In this document: one piece after another, positions 52,580 through 63,789 of the stretch
Layout: every line of letters begins with the position of its first letter
Position numbering within the stretch: position 1 is the stretch's first letter
Assembly: GCF_027595985.1 (NCBI RefSeq)
Contig: NC_073304.1
Coordinates: forward strand, 221,950,223-222,014,222
Source: Sorex araneus
Lineage: Eukaryota > Chordata > Mammalia > Eulipotyphla > Soricidae
Length of the DNA stretch: 64,000 nucleotides
Direction of reading: 5' to 3'
Made by a program: the position numbers and the translations under genes
The notes under the pieces: model-generated
What the model saw: the letters and a program-made list of their open reading frames with translations, nothing else
Told to the model about the DNA's origin: nothing
Databases searched by the model: none

Positions 52580-53035
52580 AGCATGGATATGGAACAAACT
52601 CTGTCATGACCCAAAAAGAAATAACTGAATAAGGACCCTGCTGGGGTTAGGAAAGACTAACCTGGCCTGAGGACTGTAGTCTGTGATATATAGTGAGATG
52701 TCTGTACAAAGAGTTACTTTTTAAGCTTAATATATCTCTTACTGTGTTCATACAAAATGACTAGAAATAAATGCATTACTAGCTAAGAAAAGAAGAACAC
52801 AATATGCCCTTAGATGGAATCCCGCCCTTGAACGGATCTTCTAGTAATCTTCTAGAGTGCTGAACCCCTAGATGGGATTTTGTCCTTGAATTAATCTCCT
52901 AGAAGAACTTTCCCTAAGAAAAAGGGCTTAATATCTGTTTATTGTTTCAATCACAACCATGTGTAACCCCACCCTTCATGATTTCCCTATAACTAACGCT
53001 GTGAGACTGGCATAAATGGTCACTGGTTACCAACC
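52580..53035 (+). other. Unclassified AT-rich segment, possibly an old LTR
   Basis: Repeat-like style: 'cctagatggaatcccgcccttgaa' and 'cctagatgggattttgtccttgaa' (about 52810 and 52867) are diverged internal copies. A 'ccctataact...cataaatgg' part follows. No LTR ends, coding frame or duplication were identified. Confidence 0.3.
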
Positions 53036-53094
53036 AGCCTGTGGCCCCCTTCCTTCATTCAGCCATCCCAGTCGGCCAGCCTGGGGAGGCAGTT

Positions 53095-53095
53095 G

Positions 53096-53130
<35 letters not shown>

Positions 53131-53287
53131 GCTTTTTGGGTCACACCCGGAGATGCACAGGGGTTACTACTGAGTGCAGAGCCACCCCTGGCAGTGCTCA
53201 GGAGAGCATATGGGATGTTGGGAATCGAACCGGGTTGGCCACGTGCAAGGCAAATGCCCTACCCACAATGCTATCGCTCCAGCCCCG
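53095..53287 (-). mobile_element. SINE copy with (TTA)n tail and 8-bp TSD
   Basis: Antisense copy whose tail has become an ATT/TTA microsatellite (53096-53131). aggcagtt flanks it at 53087-53094 and 53290-53297. About 17 bp are missing in the centre. Confidence 0.85.
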
Positions 53288-53344
53288 GAAGGCAGTTTTT
53301 AGATGCTGAACATACTCACGCTTGAACTCACAGGGGTCTGGGAA

Positions 53345-53515
53345 GGTTTTAATTTTTTTAATTAAAGCCCCATGATGTGTAAAGTATTCATAGTTGGGTT
53401 TTAGACGAACTATGTCCCAGCACCAATCCCGCCACCACTGTCTTCTTCCTTCCACCAGGATTCCCAGGTCCCCCCCATCCCCCACCCTCCCGCATCTCCA
53501 GCCTGCCATCTTGTC
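53345..53515 (-). mobile_element. Probable retroelement 3' end (L1-related)
   Basis: Starts with a T/A-rich run, then 'ccccatgatgtgtaaag' and a CCACCA-rich block resembling, but not matching, the L1 3' ends elsewhere in the window. The assignment is tentative. Confidence 0.4.
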
Positions 53516-54109
53516 ATTGACTCTGTGTGGGAGAGTATTTAACTGGCAGGAGAGGAGTGGCCGAACAGGGGGTTCTAGGAAACCAAATACGAGGGCAGCA
53601 GTGGTGGGTGGGGGTGGGTGGGAGGAGACTTAGTGCCAGGCTGAGGCTGGAGAGGGACCAGATGGTTCAAGTTGGTGGCAGGGGAGCTCAGCCTGGGGCT
53701 GAAAGTGTCTTGGGCACCGGCAAGAAGGTGAACCCGCCCGCATGCGGGTACAGAGATGCGCATGCTCCTTTCCCGTGCATGCGGGGGCACCAGGGTGCTT
53801 GTACGGACAGCACACTCATGTGATTTTCATGACGTGTCCAGCAAATCAAGACTGAGACTCTTAATCACAGCTGCGATGAACCCGGGAAAAGGCAGGTGAG
53901 GGACAAAAGCTTGAGGGACTGAAGTCCACTGCACAGGAGCCTTAAAGCAGCGGCCCTCAGGTGGTGACGTGTCCTGGGACGTCAGGCAGCATCTGCACAT
54001 TTTTGGGGTTGTCACAACGGGGGGAGGGCCCCTGGCGTTTAGAGGGTGGAGCTTCTCCACATCCTACAATGCAAGCATGGGGTAGCCCCCCAAACAAAGG
54101 CTATTCTGC

Positions 54110-54270
54110 AGGTGCGACAGTACTGAGGGTTGGGCACTTGCCTTGCACCCTGCCCGCCCAGCTTCCATTCCTGACACCACCTTTGGTCCCCCAAGTCCTG
54201 CCAGGAGTGTCCCTGAGTGCAGAGCCCAGAGTAATCCCTGAGCACAGCTGAGTGTCACCCCCAAACCAAA
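54110..54270 (+). mobile_element. SINE copy, diverged
   Basis: Sense copy with 'gggcacttgccttgcaccc' and 'gtgcagagcccagagtaatc'. Confidence 0.7.
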
Positions 54271-54849
54271 CCAGCCTTCCAGAGTGCTGGCGTTGGGCAG
54301 CCCTGCGCTGGGCCCCTCCTCCGAGCCTGAACAAGTCCAGACTCCTCTCGTGCAGCCTCTTCTCCCCTTTCATATGTACTTTGCTTTGGTTTTAGTTGAG
54401 GCATGGGGGGTGGGGCGGTCACACCAGGCGGTGCACTCAGGATCGTATGTAAAAGGCTGCCCAGCATCCCCGGGACTTTGGGCTCAGGGGACAGACAGTC
54501 CTGGGCAGCTGGACGGGCCCCTGAGGAATTCATCTGAAGGGACAGCACTTGGGGAGATTCAGATGTGGTCACTCCGAGCATAGTGGCCGGCCACATGTGT
54601 AGATGGACTTACTGAAGCTTAGCAGGCTCGGACCCATCCCTGCTTGTGGGGAGAGGGAGCCAGGGCACAGGGGAGCAACCGCCCGCCTCCATGTCCTTCA
54701 TCCCCCCACTCAGGGGTGAAGCAGGGGCTCAGGGTCACTCCTGATTCTGTGGGGCTGAGGGGACCTTCAGGGGTCAGCCATGGCAAGGCAAGAGCTGAAA
54801 CCCCTGTACTAGCCCTGTGGTGCTGCTTTTGGCTTTTGTTCATTTGCCC

Positions 54850-55112
54850 AGCTCTGCACTCGGGAATTAGATCCTGGTGGTGCTCAGGGGGGCATATGGG
54901 AGGCAAGTCACGCTGGGCCCTGGTGTTGGCTTTTATTTTTGTTTGTATATTTGGGGGCCACACCCAGCTCAAGGGCTGCTCAGGGGTTACTCCTGGCTTT
55001 GCATTGAGGAATTACTCCTGGTGGTGCTCAGGGAACCACACGGGACACTGGAAATCAAACCCGGGTCGGCTGCGTGCAAAGTAAGTACCCTACCCACTGT
55101 GCTATTTCTCGG
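54850..55112 (-). mobile_element. Antisense SINE copies before L1 fragment
   Basis: A partial copy at 54850-54910 and a fuller copy at 54950-55112, ending 'tatttctcggtcc'. Confidence 0.7.
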
Positions 55113-55122
55113 TCCTGCTTTT

Positions 55123-55302
55123 TTTTTTTAACCTCCCCTTTTTTTTAGTTTATTATTTTTTTATTAGCGAATCACCGTGAGGGTACAGTTACAGATTTAC
55201 ACATTTTCATGCTTGTGTTTCCATCATACAATGTTCGAGAATCCATCCCTCCACCAGTGCCCATTCTCCACCACCGATGAATCCAGTATCCCTCCCACCC
55301 CC
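55123..55302 (-). mobile_element. LINE-1 3' end, severely 5'-truncated
   Basis: About 180 bp: a T-rich tail followed by 'aatcaccgtgagggtacagt' as in the larger L1 insertion, ending after the 'ccattctccaccacc' block. The sequence tcctgctttt occurs on both sides (55113-55122 and 55303-55312), a likely target-site duplication. Confidence 0.85.
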
Positions 55303-55811
55303 TCCTGCTTTTGTCTTTTAAGGTCAGAGGCTGTTTTTGTGGGCAGGGAAGACTGAAGAAAGCGCTGCTGAGAATCTGGCGTTTGTGTGTTCGTCTCCAT
55401 TTGCCAGTTCCCTGAGCCCTTCCAGGCCCCTTTGGCAAGGCCCCGAGATTTTTAATTTTGATAAAGGCCAGTGGCCTGGAAGTGTGAAGGTTTCCCCAAG
55501 GTCCCCACTTTAATTCTGTCAGCCCCGAGGACTGCCCGTACCCAAGAGCCACAGCGTCTCCGTCACGGCCCTGTGCTGGCCAGCTTTCTAAGCCAAAGAA
55601 GTGGTAGCTCTCCAGCTGCCTTTTCAAGATTGTTCTGGCTCCCTGCGTTCTTGGAACTTCCAAGAACAAGTGAGTTTTAGTATCAGTTTCTGCAAGGAAG
55701 CCAACTAAGGGTTTTTGGCTGGGGAACACACTAAACTCTAGGTCATTCTGGTGTCTGTTGCCATCTAATTGTTGAGAACAGGGAGACGTGAGCATTGCCA
55801 GGTGTGACCCA

Positions 55812-55834
55812 AAACACACACACACACACACACA
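55812..55834. repeat. (CA)n microsatellite
   Basis: About 11 CA units in the tail of a SINE fragment. Confidence 0.85.
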
Positions 55835-56054
55835 ATAATATTAAATCTTGGGCTGGAGATGCGGTGCAGTGGCAGAGTGCGTGCCAGGCCCTGGTTCGAT
55901 CTTTGACAGACACCCCCAAACTATAATGTACAAGTAAGTCTTCTTATCCATCATGGGGAGTGTTTCTTTTTTTTACTTGCCAGTTTCTTTATGATAGTTG
56001 CAAGTATTCCACAGATATTACAGTATTCATCTAACCCTTCCCACTCATATATTT

Positions 56055-56440
56055 CCTCAGGGTTTTTGGTTTGTTTTCTGTGGCGAGCCAAATCAGCAAA
56101 GCTCAGGGGTGACTCTTGGCTCTGCACACAAGGATCATTTCCAGCGGGACACAGGGGCCACTATATGGGGTGCTGGGGATCGAAACCAGGCCAGCCGCAT
56201 CCATGGCAAGCAACTTACCCACTGTACTATCTCTCTGAACTCCCATATTCCAGTTTTGTAGCTACAAGTAACTGTGCCATTTCTCTGAGGGCACGTGTGC
56301 AGGTTAAATTCTCAGGCACGAGCCAGGGCAGGAAAGGCACTTGCCTTGCACACGACTGACCCAGGCTTGGCTCCCCGAGCCCCGAGCCAGGAGCAAGCCC
56401 TGAGCACCTCTGGGCATGACCCACAATCCAAACATTAAAA
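56055..56440. mobile_element. Two diverged SINE copies, opposite strands
   Basis: Antisense copy at 56055-56245 and sense remnant at 56320-56440. Confidence 0.6.
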
Positions 56441-56879
56441 AGATAAAAGAATAATTCTGAAGTATGATGTTTCTGGGAAGAGGCATGTGCATTTGCAATG
56501 GCAGTGCCTGGCCAGCTGGCGCTCAAGATAGAGCACAGCACATGCTTCGTGTGTGAGGCATGTTTGGTCCCTGGCAATGCACATACACACACACACACAG
56601 AGAAATGTTGATGCAAATTGCTTTACATCTTCCCAATATAAATTGTATAGTATTCGGGGCAGTCACAGTATTGGGGGCACTTATTTCCCACATGCTCACT
56701 GACATTAAATACATGGTCTAAGCATCTTTTGCCAACCAAATGACAAGACACTTCATGGATATTTTTCAGTCCGCATTTCCTTAATTTTAGTGAGGCTGAG
56801 TGGTTTGGAGTGTGCTGATGTATCTGTGCGTTTCTTCTGTTGATCATCAGGTGGGTCGCATTTGAGATTTATTTTTGGG

Positions 56880-56940
56880 GTGTATGTGTGTGCACACGCG
56901 CATGTGTATACGTGTATGTGTGTGTGTGTGCATGTGTGTG
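56880..56940. repeat. TG-rich microsatellite
   Basis: Interrupted TG/CA run with 'cgtgtatgtg' variants. Confidence 0.8.
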
Positions 56941-57619
56941 GACCAGGGCATTAGATTCAGGGCCTCACACATGCAAGGTCTGCACTTCTCCACTGAGTCA
57001 CTTCCCCATGATGCAAAACTGTCTGGTCTTTTCTGTGTCAAAGCTCTCCAGAAAAAAACAGAACCAATGGGTGAGTTTATAGGAAGAGACTTATTTCAAG
57101 AAATTTAACTCATGTGATTATGAAAACTGGCAAGTTAGAACCTTGCACCAGGGGCCGGCAGGCTGGGACCCAGTGGAGTCAGCAGTGCCAAGGAAGTGCA
57201 AAGGCAGTTGCTGGAAAATCTTCTCATTTCTCTCCAGGACTTCACTAATTGGAGGAGCGTGCATTACGGAGGCCCATTTGCTTCGGCCCATATTCACCGA
57301 GACACAGCCCAGCCGCTAATGCACCTGCCTTACAAGCTCGAGGCCATGAGTTGGATCCCCGTGACTGTCTGCATGCGCCCAGTGCCTCCTGACATGCTGC
57401 CCTTGTGCCTGGGAGCTCGTTTGTGATCCCGGGGACACAAGCAGTTCCTCCTGGAGGGCACCCTCTGACTGAGCCTGCGTGGGTCTTTCACTGCAGGGCA
57501 TTTAACTGCCCTTTGTGACCACATACAACAGAGAGTGGGGACAGAGATATGGTGCCAGGCTGAGGCTGGAGAGAGGCCAGATGTCCCCACTGTAGGGCCA
57601 TTTGGTTTCTGTTTGCTCG

Positions 57620-57785
57620 TTTTTGTTTGGGGGCACACCCAGCAGTGCCCAGGGTTTACTCCTGGCTTTTTGCTGAGGGATCACTCCTGGAGGACTCAGG
57701 GAACCATCTGGGGTGCCAGGGATCGAACCAGGTTGGCTGCGTTCAAGGCAAGCATCCTACCTTACTATGCTGCTGCTCCAGTTCT
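57620..57785 (-). mobile_element. SINE copy, diverged
   Basis: Antisense copy ending 'ctgctgctccagtt'. Confidence 0.75.
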
Positions 57786-57799
57786 CATGTGCTGACTTT

Positions 57800-58168
57800 T
57801 TACTTTTAGTTTTTTGGGCCACACCCAGCTGTGTTCAGGGTTTCTTCTTCTTCTTTTTTTTCTTTTAGGGTCACACCTGGCAATGCACAGGGGTTACTCC
57901 TGGCTCTGCACTCAGGGATTACTCCTGGCGGTGCTCTGGGGACCATATGGGATGCTGGGAATCAATCAAACCCAGGTCGGCCATGTGCAAGGCAAACGCC
58001 CTACACGCTGTGCTGTCACTCCAGCCCCCAGGGCTTATTCTTGGCTCTGTGCTGTGGGATCGTTCCTGGAATGACTCGAGGGAACATATGGGGTGCTGGG
58101 AAGCGAACCTAGGTTGGCTGCACGCAAGGCAAGTTGTCCTCCCCACTGTGCCATGGCTCCAGCCCCAC
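57800..58168 (-). mobile_element. Old antisense SINE split by a younger antisense SINE
   Basis: The outer copy occupies 57800-57840 and 58029-58168. The inner, better conserved copy is 57841-58028. The short duplication caggg lies at 57836-57840 and 58029-58033. Confidence 0.78.
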
Positions 58169-58411
58169 AGGCTATAGGACTGTGACAGGGGCTCAGCCGC
58201 AGTTCCAGAAAGCCCTCTGCTGGGGATTATCCCGGTGGGAGCCCTGGGTGGGTTCCTCTGGCCAAGGGGCTCCTCCAACTCAGCCCTGACCGCCCCCACA
58301 GACGGTGGGCTCCCTGTGCCCCACCTCCACTCCACTCAGCCCCACCCCAATTTTTCCTGTTGCCTCTCAGCGCTTTCCTTCTCCAGACTTAAAATTATTC
58401 TGCACCTCCAG

Positions 58412-58535
58412 TGGACCTGGGTTCGAGCCCTGGCACCACACACGGTGCCCCGAACATAGCCTGGAATGACGCCAGAGCACAGAGCCAGGAGTAAGCCCTG
58501 AGCACCACTGGGCGATTCTCCCCACACACACAAAA
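58412..58535 (+). mobile_element. SINE copy, 5'-truncated
   Basis: Sense copy starting near the B box ('ctgggttcgagccctggcac'). Confidence 0.7.
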
Positions 58536-59040
58536 TCAAATCACATAAAAAGGCAGGAGTAACACTGTAGCTTCCACTTCCTTGGCAGGAAAACCAACGA
58601 CAGATTGACTGTTGCACGGGGCTGAGGAGTCCCGCCCCGGGGCCTCGGGGCTCTGGCACTGCCACAGGGAAGAGCTGCTTTGAGAGAAGGGTGTCCCGTG
58701 CAACACTGGAGTGGATTCGATTTAAAAACCATGCACGGCCGCCCAGAGGAACATGACATCGCATTGTTTCCACTTGCTGGGCCTGGCGGGAGCGCGAGCA
58801 CGGCCCCCTCGGGCCCCGCGGTTCCCCTTCCTGAGTCACCTCGGCGTGAGCCACTGGCGCCGGTTCCTGAGGCTCCTGCCTGCTCCCCGGGCCTGGCGCC
58901 TGCATGCAGAAGGCCCTGCAGGGTGTGGGTGTGGGGCAGAGGTGCAGAGGCCGTGAAGGGTCACCTGGCCCCAGAGACGCCAGACAAAGCTGAACATTGG
59001 CAGGATCTGCCCAAAACCAGTGGGCCAACTCTCCCTTTGT

Positions 59041-59400
59041 TTTCTTTCTTTCTTTCTTTCTTTTTTTTTTTTTTTTTGCTTTTTGGGTCACTCCCGGTAA
59101 TGCTTAGGGGTTACTCCTGGCTCTTCACTCAGGAATCACTCCGGGTGGTGCTCGGGAGACCATATGGGATGCTGGGAATCGAACCCGGGTCGGCCATGTA
59201 CAAGGCAAATGCCCTACCCGCCGTGCTATTGCTCCAGCCCCTGTTTTGTTTTCTTTTTTCTGATCCTTTTTGGGTCACACCTAGAGCTTCTCAGGGTTGA
59301 CTCCTGGCTCTGTGCTCAGAAATCACCCAGGGGACCATGTGGGTGCTGGGGATGGATCCTGGATGGCCACGTGTAAGGCAAGCGCCTGCCCCTGCCCCGT
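59041..59400 (-). mobile_element. Two antisense SINE copies with TTTC run
   Basis: A (TTTC)n run (59041-59064) leads into a full-length copy to 59242; a diverged copy follows at 59262-59400. Confidence 0.82.
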
Positions 59401-59774
59401 CTCTCTGGCAAGTGTCTCTTCAACTTCCTGCCCAGAAGACGCCTCCACCAGCTTCCCAGGCTTGGCTGAGTCTGGGGTCATGAGCAGATCTTCCACTTGC
59501 CTTTGCCCTCAGTGTGCCAGCCTAAACAGTGGGCACGCGTCGCCCGGCTCTGGATCAGCTGCTGGAAATCAGAGTGCAGCAAGCAGCTCCGCCTGGCCCT
59601 GGGCATTCCCTGTCCCTGCGGCAAGCCCAGGGGGATCTTTAAATCCAGCTGTGGGTCACCGGCTGGGGGCAGGAAGGAAGGGCGGGAAGGGAGGAGAGGC
59701 CTTGTCTTAGCTCCAAGGGGGGCCGTGCCTGGAGCAGCCTTCAGGATCCTCTGACTCTGCTTGTTTGTTCTGTT

Positions 59775-60350
59775 TGGGGGCCACACCCAGTGGTTCTTAG
59801 GGCTCACCCCTGGCTCTGCACTCAGGAATCACTCCCGGTGGGTGTGAGGTACCCCAGGGGGTGCTGGGGATCGAGGCAGGAGCCCTCTCTGCTGTCTGGT
59901 CGCTCTGGCCCCTGGCTTTGCTTCTTGAGCCCCAGCTGCCTGCTGGGAACTCAGTGGGGCTTGGCGGCTGTCAAGGACAAGCAGGTCTGGGGCCCCTCGT
60001 CCAGCTCGGCCCCCACTTCCCAGTCGAGAGCACAGCAGAAAGGACGCTCGCCTTGCAGGAGGCGGGACGGGCTGACTCCTGGCATTCCGTGACATCCCCA
60101 AGCACAGCCAGGCGTGGCCCCAGAAAACACAGGAAAAAAGAAATGCCTCTTCCCCGTCGCCCTTGGTTATAGTTTATTTATTTTGGTTTGGGGGCCATCA
60201 CCTGGCCGTGCTCAGGGCTTATTCTTGACACTGGGCTCAGAGATTGCTCCTGGCGGGGTTTTGGGGACCCTGGGGGCGAGGGGGATCAAACCCACCTCGG
60301 CCGCGTTCCAGGCAAGCGCCCTGCTGGCTGTACTCTCTCTCAGGCCCTGG
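59775..60350. mobile_element. Three SINE copies, diverged
   Basis: Antisense 59775-59905, sense 60015-60130 and antisense 60185-60350. Confidence 0.65.
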
Positions 60351-61224
60351 CCCGCGGTTTAACAGGTCCATGTGGCCTGATGTGTGCAGCGGAGACGCAG
60401 GGGAGGGGCAGCTCCCGTGGGGCTGGATGAGGGGAGGCCTCAGGGGCCATCCTGAGCCAGGTTCACCCTCCCCCTTTCCCCCCCCCCAGCCCAAGACAAG
60501 TCGTTCCTCTGAGCAACCCACCCTGATCCCCCCTTCCCCCCACTGGACACCCATGCGAATCCTGAGTCCCATGCAGGGAACCCCTGGCCTAGTGAAGGTG
60601 ACAGGTGACAGAGCTCAGTCCCTCCGGGCCTGGGAGTGACTTGCAGCGGGGGAGGGGGCATGAGTCAGCATGTGCCTCCTGGGGGGGGCTGTCCCCGAGA
60701 AAGTTTCGATTTCTTACTAGTGGATTGCCGGGGCTGACCTGGAGAAGGATTTCCTGCAAGGGCTGGGCCAAACCCGCGGCTCCAGGAAGCCAGCGCGGCC
60801 CCTGGGCGGAGGCAGGAACCGGCTTCCCAGCCAAAGCCAGGGCGCTGCTGCGGCAGCTTGACCTCCCCTGGCTGGGACCTTGACCTCCCCTGCCTCCCCG
60901 CAGCCCGTGACTCTGGCTCATGCCCGTAACCCTAATCGAATGCATCTGCAAACCAATTAGCTGGAGTAGCCAAACGGCTGGGCTCGCAGCGCTGGGGCGA
61001 GGCTGGAAGCACCAGTCAGAGCCCTGCCCCACTGGCCTGCCCGGCCCGACCTCCCCCAAGGAACCACCTCCGGTGCCTTCCTGCCTTTGTTAGGGCTAAG
61101 GCACTTCTCCACTTGACAAACTGAGAGAGCTCAAGGGGCCGGAGCTGGGGGCTGGATAGTACGGGCGGGTAAGGTGCTTCCCTTGAACGGGACCAGCCTG
61201 GCTTGTTTGCTTCAGTTTATTCCT

Positions 61225-61480
61225 TTGTCTGGCTTTGGGGGCCACAATTACTAGTGGCAGTGCTCGGGGGATCAGATGGATGCTGGGGACCAAGCCCTGG
61301 GTTGGCTGCGCGCAAGGCAAACGCCCTCCCCACTGTACTGTCACTCTGGCTCCAACTAACCTGGTTTTGATCCCCGGCATCCCATATGTTCCCCCGAACA
61401 CCACCAGGAGTGATTCCTGAGCACAGAGCCAGGAGTAACCCCTGAGCATTGTCATGTGTGGCCCCAAAACAGACCAAAAT
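61225..61480. mobile_element. Head-to-head SINE pair
   Basis: An antisense copy (61225-61350) abuts a sense 3' part (61355-61470), so the two could form an inverted-repeat hairpin in RNA. Confidence 0.7.
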
Positions 61481-61834
61481 TGATCACATAAAATCTAATG
61501 CCATTAGGATGAGAAAAAATAATATCCAAACCCAAATGGGAGTGGGGTACCCAAAACTCTTCCTGCACCCCTCCAGGTTCTGGCTTGCACCGACCCTGAG
61601 ACACCCTGTCCCTCCTCGGGCCTGAGAGGGGCTGGGCCCTGTCTCCCGCCCAACTGGGACTGTTACTTTCCTGGTCCCAAGGAGCCCCTTTGGGTAGCCA
61701 GTGGTCAGAGGGGTCATGGAAAGGGAAGGATGGGGGGGCAGGGGGCACCATGGCCTCACTAGCCCTTAGCACTAGGGAATTAGTGGAGCTTATGGGGGGG
61801 GGAGTGCCACAGAATAGCCAGAAGAATCACTTTT

Positions 61835-61998
61835 GGTTTTGGTTTTGGCGCTATACCCGGCAATGCTCGGGGGTTATTCCCGGCTCTGCACTCAGGGATC
61901 ACTCCTGCTGGTACTCCATATGGGATGCCGGAGATGGAACCGGGTCAGCCGCACACAAAGCAAGTGCCGTACCCATATACTATCGCTCCAGCCCCCGA
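61835..61998 (-). mobile_element. SINE copy
   Basis: Antisense copy ending 'tatcgctccagcccc', with a short deletion at the 'ggggacc' block. Confidence 0.82.
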
Positions 61999-62129
61999 AC
62001 GGCCCACATTTTGTAGGCAGACCCTGCACCACAAACCCCCAAGTTTTTCCAACAAGAACATCCCCCGTCTCCCCCATTTCGAAGAGGAAGGCAATTTCAG
62101 GCTGTCAGGCAGCGGGGTGGTGCAATGGC

Positions 62130-62405
62130 ATCTGAGTTTCAGTCCTCTGACCCTGAGCCTCTCTGGGTGTCTCCAGTCTCCTCCGGGAGCTGACGCCAGC
62201 CTCAGCCCACCTGGGCTCTCCAGATCCTTCTTCAGGATGGGGGCCCCCAGGGGTGGCTGGCCTCTCAGCACTGGGATGGAACATGTCCACGCCAGGAGAC
62301 TCAGCTTCCTCATCTGCAGAATGGGCACGGCCGAGGTTCCATGTGCCCTCCGCCCAGTCAGGCGGGTCCGAATGAGATGATGGGTGTGCAGAGACCTCAT
62401 AAAAC
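62130..62405 (-). repeat. MIR-like element
   Basis: 'actcagcttcctcatctgca' followed by 'gaatggg' and 'gaatgagatgatg' read as an antisense MIR; the left limit is uncertain. Confidence 0.6.
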
Positions 62406-62661
62406 ATCAAAGGGCGGAGGCTTCTGTTTTTAAGACATCAGAGAAGTCCCTCTTGTTAATCCGATGATCTGTCTCTGAGGCACGAGTTGGTCGGGAAGCT
62501 GCTGTCAGACAGCACCAAGATGGCAGAAGGGAGGCGGCTGAGGGAGGGGGCGGGGACTGCCCCCCCCCCCCGGCCCTCACTATCTCTGCATCAGAACTTC
62601 TCAGCAGCTGTGCCAAGGAAGTGGGGCAAATTTTAATCTTCTGTTTCCCTTTTATTTTTTT

Positions 62662-62832
62662 TTTAATTTTTTTTTGCGTCACACCCAGCGATGCTTAGGG
62701 GTTACTCCTGGCTCTGCACTCAGGAATTACTCCTGGCAGTGCTTGAGGGACCATATGGGATGCCGGGGATAGAACCTGGGTCGGGCGCGTGCAAGGCAAA
62801 CGCCCTACCCGATGTACTATCGCTCCAGCCCC
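62662..62832 (-). mobile_element. SINE copy with about 16-bp TSD
   Basis: Antisense copy. tcccttttattttttt precedes it (62646-62661) and recurs at 62833-62848. Confidence 0.85.
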
Positions 62833-62859
62833 TCCCTTTTATTTTTTTAAGGCTTTTCT

Positions 62860-63043
62860 TTTATTTATTTGTTTTGTTTTGGGGTCCCACCTGGCAATGC
62901 TCAGGGGTCACTCCTGGCTCTGCACTCAGGAATTACTCCTGGTGGTGCTCGAGGTACCATGTGGGATGCCCAGGGATCAAACCCAAGTTGGCTTCCAGCA
63001 AGTCCAATGCCCTCCCTACCTGCCAAACTATCCCTCCAGCCCA
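62860..63043 (-). mobile_element. SINE copy
   Basis: Antisense copy, slightly diverged, ending 'tatccctccagccc'. Confidence 0.8.
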
Positions 63044-63071
63044 GAGGGTTTTTATTTTTAAAGATGAAGAC

Positions 63072-63425
63072 ACAGGGCTGGAGTGACAGTACAGTGGGTA
63101 GGGCATCTGCTTTGCATGCAGCTGAACCTGAGTTTGATCCCTGGCATTCCATCTGTCCCCCGAGCATTGCCAAGAGTAATTCCTGAGTGCAGAGCCAGGA
63201 GTAACCCCTGAGCATCGCTGGGTGCGACCCAAAACCCAAAATAAATAAAATAAAGATGAAGACACGGAGGAGGCTGGAACCGTAACACGGTGGGTAGGGT
63301 GCTGGCTGGCCTTGCGTGCGTGCGGCCGACAGGGTCTGACCCCCAGAACCATATGTAGGTCCCCCCAGCCCAGCTCTGAGCCCAGAGCCAGGAGAGATCA
63401 CAGCCAGATGTGGCCCCCAAACAAA
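63072..63425 (+). mobile_element. Two sense SINE copies
   Basis: A well conserved copy (63072-63235) and a diverged copy (63270-63425). The repeated 'aaagatgaagacac' at 63059 and 63253 flanks the first copy as a 14-bp duplication. Confidence 0.82.
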
Positions 63426-63789
63426 CAAACAAAAAACACTAGGAAACACACCAGGGACTTAGCTCCATCTCCTGTAGGGCTGTTGCTGCTCGGATGGCCT
63501 CAGTATGAGAGGGGCCTGCGCCGAGATGGGTCGGGAGAGACGGCTGTCGGCCCTGCAGGCAGCGGCTCACCAGGCCGTGGCGCTGGGAATGGCGAAGGTC
63601 TGGCTTGGCGCTGGCCTAGCCCCGGCCTCGTGGCCACGCAGTGTTCCGGTTTGGTGCTGGGCTTCCTGCCGCAGCCCTGCTCTGCACCCCCTCCTACAGC
63701 CCTCACCCTGCAAGTCTCTCTCTCCCTGCTCCTCTCGGTCGTGTGGCTGTCTTTTATTGCCTGCCCTGGTGTCCTGAGTACTCATCACA

